64,000 nucleotides of DNA from positions 1,116,001 through 1,180,000 of the forward strand of contig NZ_OX458331.1 in the NCBI RefSeq assembly GCF_949769285.1, written 5' to 3'. Position numbers and translations under genes: made by a program. The DNA comes from Anaerococcus sp. Marseille-Q7828 (GTDB taxonomy: Bacteria > Bacillota > Clostridia > Tissierellales > Peptoniphilaceae). The notes under the pieces are model-generated. The model saw only the letters and a list, made by a program, of their open reading frames with translations, made no database searches and had not been told where the DNA came from. Positions 9,213 through 17,612 of this stretch are shown here, in pieces. Numbering within the stretch: position 1 is the stretch's first letter; the number at the start of each line of letters is the position of its first letter.

Positions 9213-9521
9213 TGAGTTAAGTGGACTAAATTCTGTTTTTGTAAAAAATGATTTTTTATTTCTAAAACCAAAAACTGAAATAACTACTTGTGGGCAATTA
9301 ATCAAAAGTGCTTCTAATCTAGGGTCATAGTAGGTTGTGACTAAATCAGATTCTTCTTTTTTGTAATTTTCTTCATTGCCGCCTTTAGTAGAAATGTTTA
9401 GCTTTATGGTAGAGATAGAACAGCAACCAATGGATGATTCTATATCTTCTCTGATAAATATCTTATCTATATTTTTTCTTTTTATATAGTCCTGTGCTTT
9501 TTTATTATATACAAATTTCAT
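9210..9521 (-). CDS. Small Cys-Cys motif protein, copy 1
   Basis: A 103-residue soluble protein of unknown function. An in-frame ATG exists ten codons earlier (9551), but that one lies in a terminator hairpin. The ATG at 9521 has an AAGGA site and gives exactly the length of the paralogue at 11330. Features shared with that copy are an N-terminal MK.VY..... segment, a vicinal cysteine pair (IGCCSI), a YYDPRLEALL-like helix, a P-x-V-V-I-S-V-F-G strand and a C-terminal K-T-E-F-S. I recall a family named CC/Se motif (seleno)proteins of about this size in anaerobes, which may be the right one. The Cys pair suggests redox or metal binding. It is transcribed after cstA copy 1. Confidence 0.65.
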   Translation of the reverse strand: MKFVYNKKAQDYIKRKNIDKIFIREDIESSIGCCSISTIKLNISTKGGNEENYKKEESDLVTTYYDPRLEALLINCPQVVISVFGFRNKKSFFTKTEFSPLNS

Positions 9522-9542
9522 TATATAAGTCCTTTTAAAAAT

Positions 9543-9559
9543 AGGGGGCAAAGCCCCCT
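9543..9559 (-). terminator. Intercistronic terminator-like hairpin, cstA copy 1 to CC protein
   Basis: Reading leftward, the arms AGGGGGC and GCCCCCT with an AAA/TTT loop are followed by ATTTTT. It sits between cstA copy 1 and the downstream small gene and probably lowers expression of that gene relative to cstA or gives partial termination. Confidence 0.65.
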
Positions 9560-9566
9560 AAAATTA

Positions 9567-11021
9567 TTATTGCAATGTAATAGCCCTAATTCTGTCTTTG
9601 TTTTTCTTTGATTTATTTACTACAAAGTATGTGTAAGCTATTGCAATTACCGCACCAATTATAAGTGCTAGATTGTAGTTCATACCAAAACCTACTGCTG
9701 GATCGTATAGGATAAATGAAAATACTATAAATGTATAGAATATTCCAGGAATTAGAGCTATACGATAGTTTTTGCCGCTGTTTAGTAAGAAACTTGTTGC
9801 CATTGCTAGAGCAAATAGTGCTACTAATTGGTTTGTAAATCCGAAGTATCTCCAAAGCATATTAAAGCCATTTGGATTTGATTTTGCCCAGTAAAGTAAG
9901 AATATTGCAGGAACAAATAATACTGCGGCAACTCCAATTCTCTTTGCTGGTACTTTTTGATCTATATTTAATTCTTCAGCTACAATAAGTCTAAGTGATC
10001 TAAACGCTGTATCTCCAGATGTAATTGGAAGTGCTATTACACCTATAATAGCTAATAAACCACCGACTTTTCCCATGAAAAATCTTGAGATTTCACCAAC
10101 CATAAGGGTTGCACGTGTATCCATTGGAACAATTCCTTGTGATAATAAAACTATAGCACCAGCAGCCCAGATCATAGCTATAAAGCCTTCTGCAATCATT
10201 GTTGAGTAGAATGTTGCTCTGTTTTCTCTTTCAGAAGCTACTGTTCTTGAAACAAGGGTTACTTGAGACCCGTGGAAACCAGAAAGTATACCACAAGCTA
10301 CAGTTATGAAAAATGATGGGATGAATTTTTGTCCTGTTGGGTGATCAGCAAGTAGGCCAGCTCCTTGGAAAGATAAGTGTCCAGCACCTTTAGTAAGAAC
10401 ACCAATTAAAACTCCTATAGCAGATACAATTAAAAATGCACCAAATAATGGATAAACTCTACCGATTAGTTGGTCAATTGGTAATACTGTTGAAAGTATG
10501 TAATATAAGAAAATAATTGCATAGATTACCCATATTGCGTTTGAACCCTCGGCAACACTCATAAGGTCATTAGCAATCAAATCTCCAGGTGTGTAAACAA
10601 ATACAGTTCCTGTAAGAAGCAATAGTACTGCGATAACTATATTATAAAATTTACGAGTACCATTTCCTAAATATTTACCAACTAGTTTTGGAACTTGAGC
10701 TCCTCCATTTCTCATAGAAATACTACCTACAAGAAAATCGTGTACTGCTCCAGCAAATACGCATCCAAGAGGGATAGCTATAAATGCTATTGGTCCAAAT
10801 AATATGCCTTGTATTGGTCCTAAGATTGGGCCAGTACCAGCTATGTTTAGTAAGTTTATTAGCCAGTTTTTCCATTTTGGCATAGCAACAAAATCGATGC
10901 CGTCAGCCTTGCTAACAGCTGGGGTTTCTCTATCATCTATACCTAGTTGATTTTCTACGTATTTTGAGTAGAAAAATCCACCAACTAGAAGGATGACTAA
11001 ACCTATTAAAAATAACGCCAT
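9567..11021 (-). CDS. cstA: CstA family peptide/pyruvate transporter, copy 1
   Basis: A 484-residue polytopic membrane protein of the carbon starvation CstA family, whose characterised members import peptides or pyruvate. The N-terminal DGIDFVAMPKWKNWLINLLN, the GTGPILGPIQGILFGP block and the HDFLVGSISMRNGGAQ segment are hallmark CstA sequence. More than twelve hydrophobic segments follow. The length matches the short Gram-positive form rather than the roughly 700-residue E. coli CstA. The ATG at 11021 has a perfect AGGAGG site. It lies in a leftward unit with a small Cys-Cys protein, and a second copy is upstream. An operator-like palindrome lies 120 bases before the start. The substrate cannot be told from sequence. 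Confidence 0.9.
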   Translation of the reverse strand: MALFLIGLVILLVGGFFYSKYVENQLGIDDRETPAVSKADGIDFVAMPKWKNWLINLLNIAGTGPILGPIQGILFGPIAFIAIPLGCVFAGAVHDFLVGSISMRNGGAQVPKLVGKYLGNGTRKFYNIVIAVLLLLTGTVFVYTPGDLIANDLMSVAEGSNAIWVIYAIIFLYYILSTVLPIDQLIGRVYPLFGAFLIVSAIGVLIGVLTKGAGHLSFQGAGLLADHPTGQKFIPSFFITVACGILSGFHGSQVTLVSRTVASERENRATFYSTMIAEGFIAMIWAAGAIVLLSQGIVPMDTRATLMVGEISRFFMGKVGGLLAIIGVIALPITSGDTAFRSLRLIVAEELNIDQKVPAKRIGVAAVLFVPAIFLLYWAKSNPNGFNMLWRYFGFTNQLVALFALAMATSFLLNSGKNYRIALIPGIFYTFIVFSFILYDPAVGFGMNYNLALIIGAVIAIAYTYFVVNKSKKNKDRIRAITLQ

Positions 11022-11142
11022 ATAATACCTCCTAATTATGTATTAATTATAATGACTATTAAATTATAAACATTAAATAAAAAAATTGCAAGTTTTTTAG
11101 CAAAGTAGAATAATAAGCAAGTTTAATTTACTATGATGTATA

Positions 11143-11165
11143 TAGTATTGACAAATGTCATACTA
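11143..11165. promoter_or_regulatory. Palindrome upstream of cstA copy 1 (possible operator)
   Basis: A 23-base imperfect palindrome with core GACA-AA-TGTC and outer arms TAGTAT/ATACTA, one base out of register. It stands about 120 bases before the cstA copy 1 start, in a 308-base gap otherwise filled only by the polC scar and a terminator. No equivalent is seen before copy 2, so the two copies may be regulated differently. Binding of a regulator is inference. Confidence 0.4.
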
Positions 11166-11212
11166 GAATAATTACAAGTATAACTTTAAAATTATTGAGT
11201 TATTAATAATAA

Positions 11213-11261
11213 GGGTGAAGAAATAAGTCTATTTGATGGGATAGATGAAGTTAGTCAATAA
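11213..11261 (+). pseudogene. Remnant of polC 3' end
   Basis: In the polC frame this stretch reads G-E-E-I-S-L-F-D-G-I-D-E-V-S-Q-stop, against G-E-E-N-Q-I-S-L-F-D-G-M-F-stop at the true polC end. Nineteen bases are identical (11221-11239 against 9054-9072), the two-codon N-Q is deleted and the tail is changed. It has no start codon and stands where polC would stand relative to the second CC gene. It is a scar of the tandem duplication, not a gene. Confidence 0.7.
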
Positions 11262-11325
11262 AAAAGATGGAGCTATTACAAATAATAGATTATATCTATC
11301 TACTATTATGCAACAGCTCCACTAT
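11262..11325 (-). terminator. Terminator after CC protein copy 2
   Basis: A long hairpin reading leftward: outer arms TGGAGCTGTT and AATAGCTCCA, then inner AATAGTAGATAG against CTATTATT, followed by TCTTTTTT. It ends the cstA copy 2 - CC protein unit. Confidence 0.75.
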
Positions 11326-11329
11326 AAAA

Positions 11330-11641
11330 TTAGTCAAGTTTAACTGACGAAAATTCTGTTTGAGAAACTAATGTTTTCATATTACCAATGCCAACAGCTG
11401 TTATTATTATTTCTGGTGAACTTTTTAAAAACTGGTTTATAGCTGGGTGATAATTTGTATTTATCCCATCAAAATAATCCTTGATATATTCCTTGTCATC
11501 TTTTACATGACTTTTAATATCAATTCTTACACCTCGGATGCCACAACATCTGCTGCCAGTTAGGACTGGTTTTATATATACATTTTCAATTTTTTTATCT
11601 TTGATTAATTCTTTTGCACTATCTGTATATACAACTTTCAT
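11330..11641 (-). CDS. Small Cys-Cys motif protein, copy 2
   Basis: A 103-residue paralogue of the protein at 9210. It begins MKVVYTDSAKELI and carries the vicinal cysteines in GSRCCGIRG near residue 33, a YHPAINQFLKSSPE segment, the strand IIITAVGIG and a C-terminal QTEFSS. The Cys pair is encoded by two TGT codons, so no selenocysteine is involved. The region around C-C is more glycine/arginine rich than in copy 1. It follows cstA copy 2 after a terminator-like hairpin, the same layout as copy 1. A GGAGG site precedes the ATG. The function is unknown; conserved pairing with cstA suggests an accessory role to that transporter. Confidence 0.7.
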   Translation of the reverse strand: MKVVYTDSAKELIKDKKIENVYIKPVLTGSRCCGIRGVRIDIKSHVKDDKEYIKDYFDGINTNYHPAINQFLKSSPEIIITAVGIGNMKTLVSQTEFSSVKLD

Positions 11642-11670
11642 ATTATCCTCCTTTTATATTTTAAACAAAA

Positions 11671-11689
11671 AGAGGCCACTAGGGCCTCT
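11671..11689 (-). terminator. Intercistronic terminator-like hairpin, cstA copy 2 to CC protein
   Basis: Reading leftward, AGAGGCCC-TAG-TGGCCTCT is followed by TTTTTG. It matches in position, though not in sequence, the hairpin between cstA copy 1 and its small gene. Confidence 0.7.
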
Positions 11690-11700
11690 AAATTATTAAA

Positions 11701-13158
11701 TTACTCAAGGATTATATGAGCTATTCTATCTTTATTTTTCTTACTTGCATGAAGTGTACCGTAGCCATAAGCTGCTGTTAGTACTAAACCAATGATTAGT
11801 GCTATAGGATAGCTTACTCCAAATCCTACCTTTGGATCGTATAGGATAAATGATGATACTATAAATGTATAGAATAGGCCAGGTATAAATACGATTAAGT
11901 AATTTTTGCCCTTGTTCATCAAGTAGCTTGTTGCAGCTGCTAGAGCGAAAATACCAACTAATTGGTTCATAAAACCGAAGTATCTCCAAATCATGTTAAA
12001 GCCATTTGCGTCTGATTTAGCCCATACTAGTAGTAAAATTGCTGGTATGAATAGAAGAACAGAAAGTCCTAATCTCTTTCCTGCTGCTTTTTGATCTAAG
12101 TTAAGTTCTTCAGCAACGATTAATCTAAGTGATCTAAATGCTGTATCGCCTGTTGTTATAGGAAGTGCTATAACACCGATAACTGCGATTACACCACCAA
12201 CTTTGCCCATGAAGTATCTAGAAACTTCACCTACCATTAATGTAGCTGGTGTATCAAGTGCTGTATTTTGTGAGAATAGTACCATTGCACCTGCTGCCCA
12301 AATCATAGCTATGAAACCTTCACAAATCATTCCTGAGTAGAATACTTGTCTGTTTTCTCTTTCGCTACCAATTGTTCTTGAAATAAGAGTTGATTGAGTA
12401 GCATGGAAGCCGGAGAGTATACCGCAGGCTACCGTTACAAAGAATGCAGGGATGAATTTTTGTCCTGTTGGGTGTTCATATAGTAAGCCGCTTTGGTTTG
12501 GCATACTTAGGTGTTGTAAGTTACCATTCATAAATAGACCTATAAATATACCAACTGCTGATATAATAAGGAATGCACCAAAGATTGGATAGATTCTTCC
12601 TATTAATTGGTCAATAGGTAGTACTGTAGATAGTAGGTAATAAAGGAATATTATAGCATAGATAATAAATACTTGGTTAGAAGCTGGGTCAATATTTAAG
12701 ATATCGTTTGCAATTAAGTCGCCAGGTGTGTAAACAAATACAGCTCCTACTAGAAGTAAAAGCACTCCCATTACTATGTTATAAATTTTACGAATATTAT
12801 TTCCTATGTACTTACCAATTACTCTTGGCATTTGAGCTCCACCATTTCTCATTGAAATAGTACCCATTACGAAGTCGTGAGTTGCTCCTGCAAGCACGCA
12901 ACCGATTGGGATAGCTAGAAATGCAATTGGTCCAAATAAAATACCTTGGATAGGTCCTAAGATTGGGCCGGTTCCAGCGATATTTAACAAGTTAACAAGC
13001 CAGTTTTTCCATCTAGGCATTACAACGAAATCGATACCATCAGCTTTTTTTATTGCTGGTGTTGGATTATCACCAATTTCAAGTTGTTTTTCAACATAAC
13101 CTGAATATAGGTAACCGCCTCCAAATAGTATAATAAGTCCTACAAAAAATAATAGCAT
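11701..13158 (-). CDS. cstA: CstA family peptide/pyruvate transporter, copy 2
   Basis: A 485-residue paralogue closely resembling the protein at 9567, including DGIDFVVMPRWKNWLVNLLN, GTGPILGPIQGILFGP and the TPGDLIAND segment. The frame is open to 13221, but the ATG at 13158 is preceded by a perfect AAGGAGG and aligns with the start of copy 1, so the upstream 21 codons are rejected. The copies differ mainly in loops, for example around residues 230-245, where this one has an extra N-G-N-L-Q-H stretch. It has its own strong promoter (13193-13221) and is the first gene of the leftward set. Confidence 0.9.
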   Translation of the reverse strand: MLLFFVGLIILFGGGYLYSGYVEKQLEIGDNPTPAIKKADGIDFVVMPRWKNWLVNLLNIAGTGPILGPIQGILFGPIAFLAIPIGCVLAGATHDFVMGTISMRNGGAQMPRVIGKYIGNNIRKIYNIVMGVLLLLVGAVFVYTPGDLIANDILNIDPASNQVFIIYAIIFLYYLLSTVLPIDQLIGRIYPIFGAFLIISAVGIFIGLFMNGNLQHLSMPNQSGLLYEHPTGQKFIPAFFVTVACGILSGFHATQSTLISRTIGSERENRQVFYSGMICEGFIAMIWAAGAMVLFSQNTALDTPATLMVGEVSRYFMGKVGGVIAVIGVIALPITTGDTAFRSLRLIVAEELNLDQKAAGKRLGLSVLLFIPAILLLVWAKSDANGFNMIWRYFGFMNQLVGIFALAAATSYLMNKGKNYLIVFIPGLFYTFIVSSFILYDPKVGFGVSYPIALIIGLVLTAAYGYGTLHASKKNKDRIAHIILE

Positions 13159-13192
13159 ATAAACCTCCTTAGTCTCTATTATTTTCACCTTA

Positions 13193-13221
13193 ATTATAAA
13201 TCCTTTCACAAAAAAAAGCAA
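13193..13221 (-). promoter_or_regulatory. Promoter of cstA copy 2
   Basis: On the minus strand TTGCTT (13216-13221) and TATAAT (13193-13198) are separated by 17 bases, about 35 bases before the start codon. This is a good sigma-A type promoter. Confidence 0.7.
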
Positions 13222-13276
13222 TAGGAAAATGTTTTATTTGAGTGTTTAAAAGATCTCTTTTTAATGATAATAAAAA

Positions 13277-13304
13277 TTGAATAAATGAATGAAAAGAGTA
13301 TAGT
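13277..13304 (+). promoter_or_regulatory. Promoter of the rimP-nusA-infB operon
   Basis: TTGAAT (13277-13282) and TATAGT (13299-13304) are spaced by 16 bases. The run from rimP to ribF that follows has almost no intergenic space. Confidence 0.6.
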
Positions 13305-13314
13305 TATTTTTAGT

Positions 13315-13342
13315 AAAAGGGTGGGAGGATTTCCGCTCTTTT
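13315..13342 (+). promoter_or_regulatory. Leader hairpin before rimP
   Basis: A 12-pair stem AAAAGGGTGGGA against TTTCCGCTCTTTT (several G-U pairs) lies right after the promoter and ends in a T-run about 20 bases before the rimP start. It looks like an intrinsic terminator or attenuator in the leader of an operon that encodes the elongation factor NusA, so feedback by NusA-assisted termination is a reasonable hypothesis. Confidence 0.5.
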
Positions 13343-13361
13343 GTATTGTATGGAGCAAAGG

Positions 13362-13826
13362 ATGGATAATAAGATGGATTTAATAACAACACTTAAACAA
13401 ACCTTTGAAGAAGATATTGAAAATCTGGGATATGAACTGGTAGACATTGACTTTAGAACTACTAAAGAAGGCAGGATGCTTACCTTTTATATCTATGATG
13501 AAGATGGAATAGCAGTAGATGATTGTGAGAAAGTTAGTAATTTCTTGGACGAAAAGCTTGATGAACTTGACCTAATAAAGGGTCAGTATTATCTGGAGGT
13601 TTCAAGCCAAGACTTATCTAGACCTTTGAAAACTGACAGAGATCTGATTAGAAATTACCAGGAACTTTTGAAAGTTAAGTTAAAAACAGGAGACTTCTTC
13701 CTTGGACATATTGAAGAAATAAATGAAGATGACCTTGTTTTTAGAGTGGAGAAAGATAAAAAAGAAGAGAAAGTTTCAGTAAATAGAGAGGATATTAAAA
13801 AAATCAATATAGAGATTGTATTTTAA
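13362..13826 (+). CDS. rimP: Ribosome maturation factor RimP
   Basis: RimP helps assemble the 30S subunit. The body (LGYELVDIDFRTTKEGRMLTFY..., then EDGIAVDDCEKVSNFLDEKLDE and YYLEVSSQDLSRPL) is the family core, followed by the C-terminal SH3-like domain. The frame is open from 13341. Three ATGs compete, at 13350, 13362 and 13374. I choose 13362 because GGAG lies about seven bases before it; the family core begins a few residues later in any case, so the N-terminus is uncertain by up to eight residues. It heads the translation operon and is followed by nusA after nine bases. Confidence 0.9.
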   Translation: MDNKMDLITTLKQTFEEDIENLGYELVDIDFRTTKEGRMLTFYIYDEDGIAVDDCEKVSNFLDEKLDELDLIKGQYYLEVSSQDLSRPLKTDRDLIRNYQELLKVKLKTGDFFLGHIEEINEDDLVFRVEKDKKEEKVSVNREDIKKINIEIVF

Positions 13827-13835
13827 GGGGAAATT

Positions 13836-15080
13836 ATGAATGAAGAATTTATGCTAGCCTTGGATGAGCTAGAAAAGGATAAAAATATTGATAAGGGTGT
13901 TATCCTTGAAGCACTTGAAAAAGCTTTGATCAAAAGCTATCAAAAAAACTACGACAATGCAGAAAATGTCGATGTTGTAGTTGACAAGGAGACAGGAAAT
14001 ATCGAGGTCTTTGCCCTTAGGACTGTAGTTGATGAAGTAAATGACAATGTCAACGAAATCTCATTGAAGGAAGCAAATGAAATTGATAAAGAACTTGGCA
14101 TTGGTGATGTTGCAAGGATAAAAATCGCACCAAAAAATTTTGGACGCGTTGCAGCTCAAACTGCTAGAAATATTGTAATCCAAAAAATCAGAGATGCCCA
14201 AAGGGACTCTGTTTACGGAGAATATTTGGACCGCGAAAATGAAATGATAACTGGAACTATCCAAAGAGAAGATAAGTACAATGTATATATTAATCTAGAT
14301 AAAATCGAAGGAGTAGTTCCACTAAAAGAACAAGTGGCAAGTGAGAAATACATTCCTAACGAAAGAATGAAATTCCTTATTAAGGATGTTAAAAGTTCAT
14401 CAAAAGAACCACAAATTATCTTATCTAGAGCAAGTGAGAATTTAGTTAAAAGACTTTTTGAACTAGAAGTTCCAGAGATAAATGATGGAACTATAGAAAT
14501 ATATTCTATAGCCCGTGAGGCTGGTTCTAGAACTAAAATAGCAGTTTTTTCTAACGATGATGCAATTGATGCAGTCGGAGCTTGTATAGGTTACAAGGGA
14601 GTTAGGGTAAATTCTATAGTTGATGAACTTCAAAACGAAAAAATTGACATTATTAACTATGATAAGGATATAAAAGTATTCATATCAAATGCTTTATCAC
14701 CAGCTGATATAGTTGATGTTTTGATAAATGAGAAGAAGAAGCAATCACTAGTTGTAGTAAATGACTACCAACTATCCCTTGCCATTGGTAAAGAAGGTCA
14801 AAACGCAAGACTTGCAGCAAGGCTTACAAGCTGGAAGATAGATATCAAGTCAAAAGAAGATTTCGATACAATGAGCCAAGAAGATATAGACCAGATACTT
14901 GGTCTAGTAGATGATGAAGAAGAGTCTAGCGAAAGTAAGGAAGAAGCTTTAGCAGGTGAAGATTTAGAAGAAGCTAGCGAAGAAAGCCTTGCTAATCTTG
15001 ATGATGATCAAATTGAAGAACCATCAGATGAAGATCATGAATTAATTGATCAAGAAGATTTGTCAGAGGATGAAAAATAA
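13836..15080 (+). CDS. nusA: Transcription elongation/termination factor NusA
   Basis: NusA binds RNA polymerase and nascent RNA and modulates pausing, termination and antitermination. The 414-residue protein has the N-terminal polymerase-binding domain (1-125), an S1 domain beginning near GTIQREDKYNVYINL (about 135-200) and two KH domains; the second contains LSLAIGKEGQNARLAARLTSW. An unusually acidic tail of about 65 residues, rich in Glu, Asp and Ser, replaces the extra repeats of E. coli NusA. A GGGGA site precedes the ATG. Confidence 0.95.
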   Translation: MNEEFMLALDELEKDKNIDKGVILEALEKALIKSYQKNYDNAENVDVVVDKETGNIEVFALRTVVDEVNDNVNEISLKEANEIDKELGIGDVARIKIAPKNFGRVAAQTARNIVIQKIRDAQRDSVYGEYLDRENEMITGTIQREDKYNVYINLDKIEGVVPLKEQVASEKYIPNERMKFLIKDVKSSSKEPQIILSRASENLVKRLFELEVPEINDGTIEIYSIAREAGSRTKIAVFSNDDAIDAVGACIGYKGVRVNSIVDELQNEKIDIINYDKDIKVFISNALSPADIVDVLINEKKKQSLVVVNDYQLSLAIGKEGQNARLAARLTSWKIDIKSKEDFDTMSQEDIDQILGLVDDEEESSESKEEALAGEDLEEASEESLANLDDDQIEEPSDEDHELIDQEDLSEDEK

Positions 15081-15081
15081 A

Positions 15082-15348
15082 ATGGCAAAAGCAAAGAAGA
15101 TTCCCCAAAGGAAATGTATAGTTTGTGGTAATCTTTATGATAAAAACGACTTGCTTAGGATTGTAAATAACAAAGACCTAGGCGTTGTGATAGATGAAAC
15201 TGGAAAACTTAACGGTCGTGGGGCATACATTTGTAAAAACGAAGCCTGCCTTAAGGACGTTAGGAAGAACAATAAGCTTAATCGAGTATTCAAACAAAAA
15301 ATTGATGACAAACTTTATGAGGAGTTAGAAGCTTATGAATTAAAATGA
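15082..15348 (+). CDS. ylxR: YlxR family RNA-binding protein
   Basis: An 88-residue basic protein of the YlxR family, found between nusA and infB in most Firmicutes and thought to bind RNA or to influence transcription. The N-terminal PQRKCIVCG with a second Cys pair (ICKNEACL), then NGRGAYIC and a C-terminal lysine-rich helix match the family. The frame is open further upstream, but the ATG at 15082 begins right after the nusA stop and aligns with homologues; GAGG lies 12 bases upstream. The L7Ae-like gene (ylxQ) that often follows is missing, and infB starts ten bases on. Confidence 0.88.
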   Translation: MAKAKKIPQRKCIVCGNLYDKNDLLRIVNNKDLGVVIDETGKLNGRGAYICKNEACLKDVRKNNKLNRVFKQKIDDKLYEELEAYELK

Positions 15349-15358
15349 GGTGTTATAA

Positions 15359-17611
15359 ATGGCTGATAAAATGAGAGTATATGAACTAGCAAAGAAACAC
15401 AATATGCCAGCAAAAGAAATGGTTGAATTTCTAAATGATGAATTTGGTCTAGCAATCAAGTCCCACATGTCAAATGTAAGTGGAGATGACCTAATTCTTA
15501 TAAATGAGTATTTTGAAGAAGATAAAAAAGAAAAAACAGACAAAAAAAATAATACAGAAAAGAATAATCAAAAGAAAGTAGAAGAGAATTCTTTAGATAA
15601 AAAACCAAATATGAGTAAACATAGCCAAATAAGAAATAATGATATAGATGATTTATACGATGACGAAAATGTAGCGAAAAAAGAGAAATTTTCTAAATCA
15701 AATAAAAATAAAAGCCAAAAGAAATCTGACCAAGCTAAAAGCTACAACAACGAAGATTTTGTAGCAAACAAAACGAAGAAGAACAGAAAGAAAAAAAATA
15801 AAAAGTCAAAGGGACCGAAGGCAAATAACCAAGCTACAAATACCAAAGAAGAAGCAAATTCAAAAATCGAAATTCCAGAAGTTATAAATGTTGGAGCATT
15901 TGCAGAAAAAATCGGAGAAAATCCTAATGTAGTTATAGGCAAACTAATCCAACTTGGAGTTATGGCTGGTCTAAATGATCCAATAGAATTTGATCAAGCT
16001 GAACTTATTGCCATAGATTTTGGCAAAGAAATCACTCTTGAACAAGAATATTCTGCTATAGAAGAGCAATCTCTAGACTTAGACTATGAAGACAATGACG
16101 AAGATCTAATCACACGTGCTCCAGTAGTTTCAGTAATGGGACACGTTGACCATGGTAAGACTTCTATCCTAGATTCAATCAGAGATACACATGTAACCCG
16201 TGGAGAAGCAGGTGGTATAACCCAACACATAGGTGCATACTCTGTTGACCTTGATGGTAGAATGATTACCTTCCTAGATACCCCAGGACACGAAGCCTTC
16301 ACAGAAATGAGAATGAGAGGGGCACAATCAACTGATATTGCAATTCTTGTAGTTGCTGCAGATGATGGGGTTATGCCTCAAACAGTAGAAGCAATCAACC
16401 ACGCTAAGGCTGCTGATATTCCAATAGTTGTAGCAGTAAACAAGGTTGATAAAGAAACAGCTGATCCAAACAGAGTAAAACAAGAACTTATGCAATACGG
16501 TCTAGTTGCCGAAGATTGGGGTGGAGATACAATCACAGTTGATGTTTCTGCAAAAACAGGTCATAACATTGACGAACTTCTCGAAATGGTACTACTTGTT
16601 GCAGAGATGAAAGAACTAAAGGCAAATCCAAATAGAGCTGCAGTTGGTCTAATCATTGAAGCTCAACTTGACAAGGCAAGAGGTCCAGTAGCAACTGTCC
16701 TAGTACAAAAGGGAACTCTTCACGAAGGGGACAATGTCCTAACTGGTTCTGCATCTGGTAGAATCCGTGCAATGTTTAACTCCAAGGGAGAAGCTATCAA
16801 AGAAGCTGGTCCATCTATTCCAGTACAAATCCTTGGTTTATCAGACGTGGCAGAAGCTGGTGATAAGCTATTTGCTGTAGAAGATGAAAAGACAGCCAGA
16901 GCCTATGCAGCAAAAGCTGAAGAACAAAAAAGAGAAGAAAGACTTATGGCCAAAGGTGCTAGCCTTGAAGACATATCAGGCGAAGCATCAGAAGGCGAGC
17001 TAAAAGACTTAAATATCATTGTAAAAACAGATGTTAGAGGAACTGTAGATGCAGTTAGCCAATCACTAATCAAGCTATCAAATGAAGAAGTAAAAGTTTC
17101 AGTTGTAGCTGGTGCAGTTGGTGGTATTACTGAATCTGACGTACTACTAGCTCAAGCATCAAATGCTATTATCATAGGCTTTAACGTTCGTCCAACCCAA
17201 GGAGCAATGGAAAGAGCCAAGGATAATAACATTGAAATTAGAACATATAGCGTAATCTATGAAGCTATAGAAGATGTAGAGAAAGCTATCAAAGGTATGC
17301 TTGACCCAGAATTTGTAGAAGAAGTTCTAGGCCGTGCAGAAGTACGTGATACCTTTAGAGTGCCATCAGTTGGTACAATAGCTGGTGTTATGGTTACAAA
17401 TGGATCTATACCAAGATCTGCAAAAATCAGACTACTACGCGACAACATAGTAATCTTTGATGGTGATATCACTTCTATGAAGAGATTTAAAGACGATGCC
17501 AAAGAACTTGCTTCAGGCTATGAGGGCGGTATTGGACTAAATAGATTTAACGACATCAAAGTTGGCGATGAGATGGAAGCTTACCAAATAGTCGAAAAAG
17601 AGAGAGAATAG
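15359..17611 (+). CDS. infB: Translation initiation factor IF-2
   Basis: IF-2 is the GTPase that delivers initiator tRNA to the ribosome. The 750-residue protein has an N-terminal IF2_N domain (1-50), a long lysine/asparagine-rich disordered linker (about 55-165), a second IF2_N-like domain (170-230) and the G domain with P-loop GHVDHGKT at 261-268, DTPG, and NKVD. The beta-barrel domains II and III and the initiator-tRNA-binding domain IV at the C-terminus follow. All GTPase motifs are intact. It is in the standard place between ylxR and rbfA. Confidence 0.97.
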   Translation: MADKMRVYELAKKHNMPAKEMVEFLNDEFGLAIKSHMSNVSGDDLILINEYFEEDKKEKTDKKNNTEKNNQKKVEENSLDKKPNMSKHSQIRNNDIDDLYDDENVAKKEKFSKSNKNKSQKKSDQAKSYNNEDFVANKTKKNRKKKNKKSKGPKANNQATNTKEEANSKIEIPEVINVGAFAEKIGENPNVVIGKLIQLGVMAGLNDPIEFDQAELIAIDFGKEITLEQEYSAIEEQSLDLDYEDNDEDLITRAPVVSVMGHVDHGKTSILDSIRDTHVTRGEAGGITQHIGAYSVDLDGRMITFLDTPGHEAFTEMRMRGAQSTDIAILVVAADDGVMPQTVEAINHAKAADIPIVVAVNKVDKETADPNRVKQELMQYGLVAEDWGGDTITVDVSAKTGHNIDELLEMVLLVAEMKELKANPNRAAVGLIIEAQLDKARGPVATVLVQKGTLHEGDNVLTGSASGRIRAMFNSKGEAIKEAGPSIPVQILGLSDVAEAGDKLFAVEDEKTARAYAAKAEEQKREERLMAKGASLEDISGEASEGELKDLNIIVKTDVRGTVDAVSQSLIKLSNEEVKVSVVAGAVGGITESDVLLAQASNAIIIGFNVRPTQGAMERAKDNNIEIRTYSVIYEAIEDVEKAIKGMLDPEFVEEVLGRAEVRDTFRVPSVGTIAGVMVTNGSIPRSAKIRLLRDNIVIFDGDITSMKRFKDDAKELASGYEGGIGLNRFNDIKVGDEMEAYQIVEKERE

Positions 17612-17612
17612 A

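Larger units (their letters stand above)
9054..13158. repeat. Tandem duplication of a [polC tail - CC protein - cstA] unit
   Basis: Two consecutive leftward modules, each a CstA transporter gene followed by a 103-residue Cys-Cys protein gene, lie side by side: 9210-11021 and 11330-13158. The 19 bases AAATAAGTCTATTTGATGG from the end of polC (9054-9072) recur exactly at 11221-11239, just beyond the CC gene of the second module and 2167 bases away. Gene order, gene lengths and a hairpin between each cstA and CC gene are preserved. The simplest reading is an old tandem duplication whose left boundary lay inside polC, followed by divergence. Confidence 0.75.

Noticed and set aside
9521-9551. Ten extra codons at the start of CC protein copy 1
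   Set aside because: They fall in the terminator-like hairpin and would break the equal length with copy 2.
11330-11641. Selenoprotein reading of the CC protein
   Set aside because: The pair is encoded by two TGT codons with no in-frame TGA, so no selenocysteine is needed here.
13158-13221. 21 extra codons at the start of cstA copy 2
   Set aside because: The downstream ATG has a perfect ribosome site and aligns with copy 1; the extra codons overlap the promoter's -10 box.
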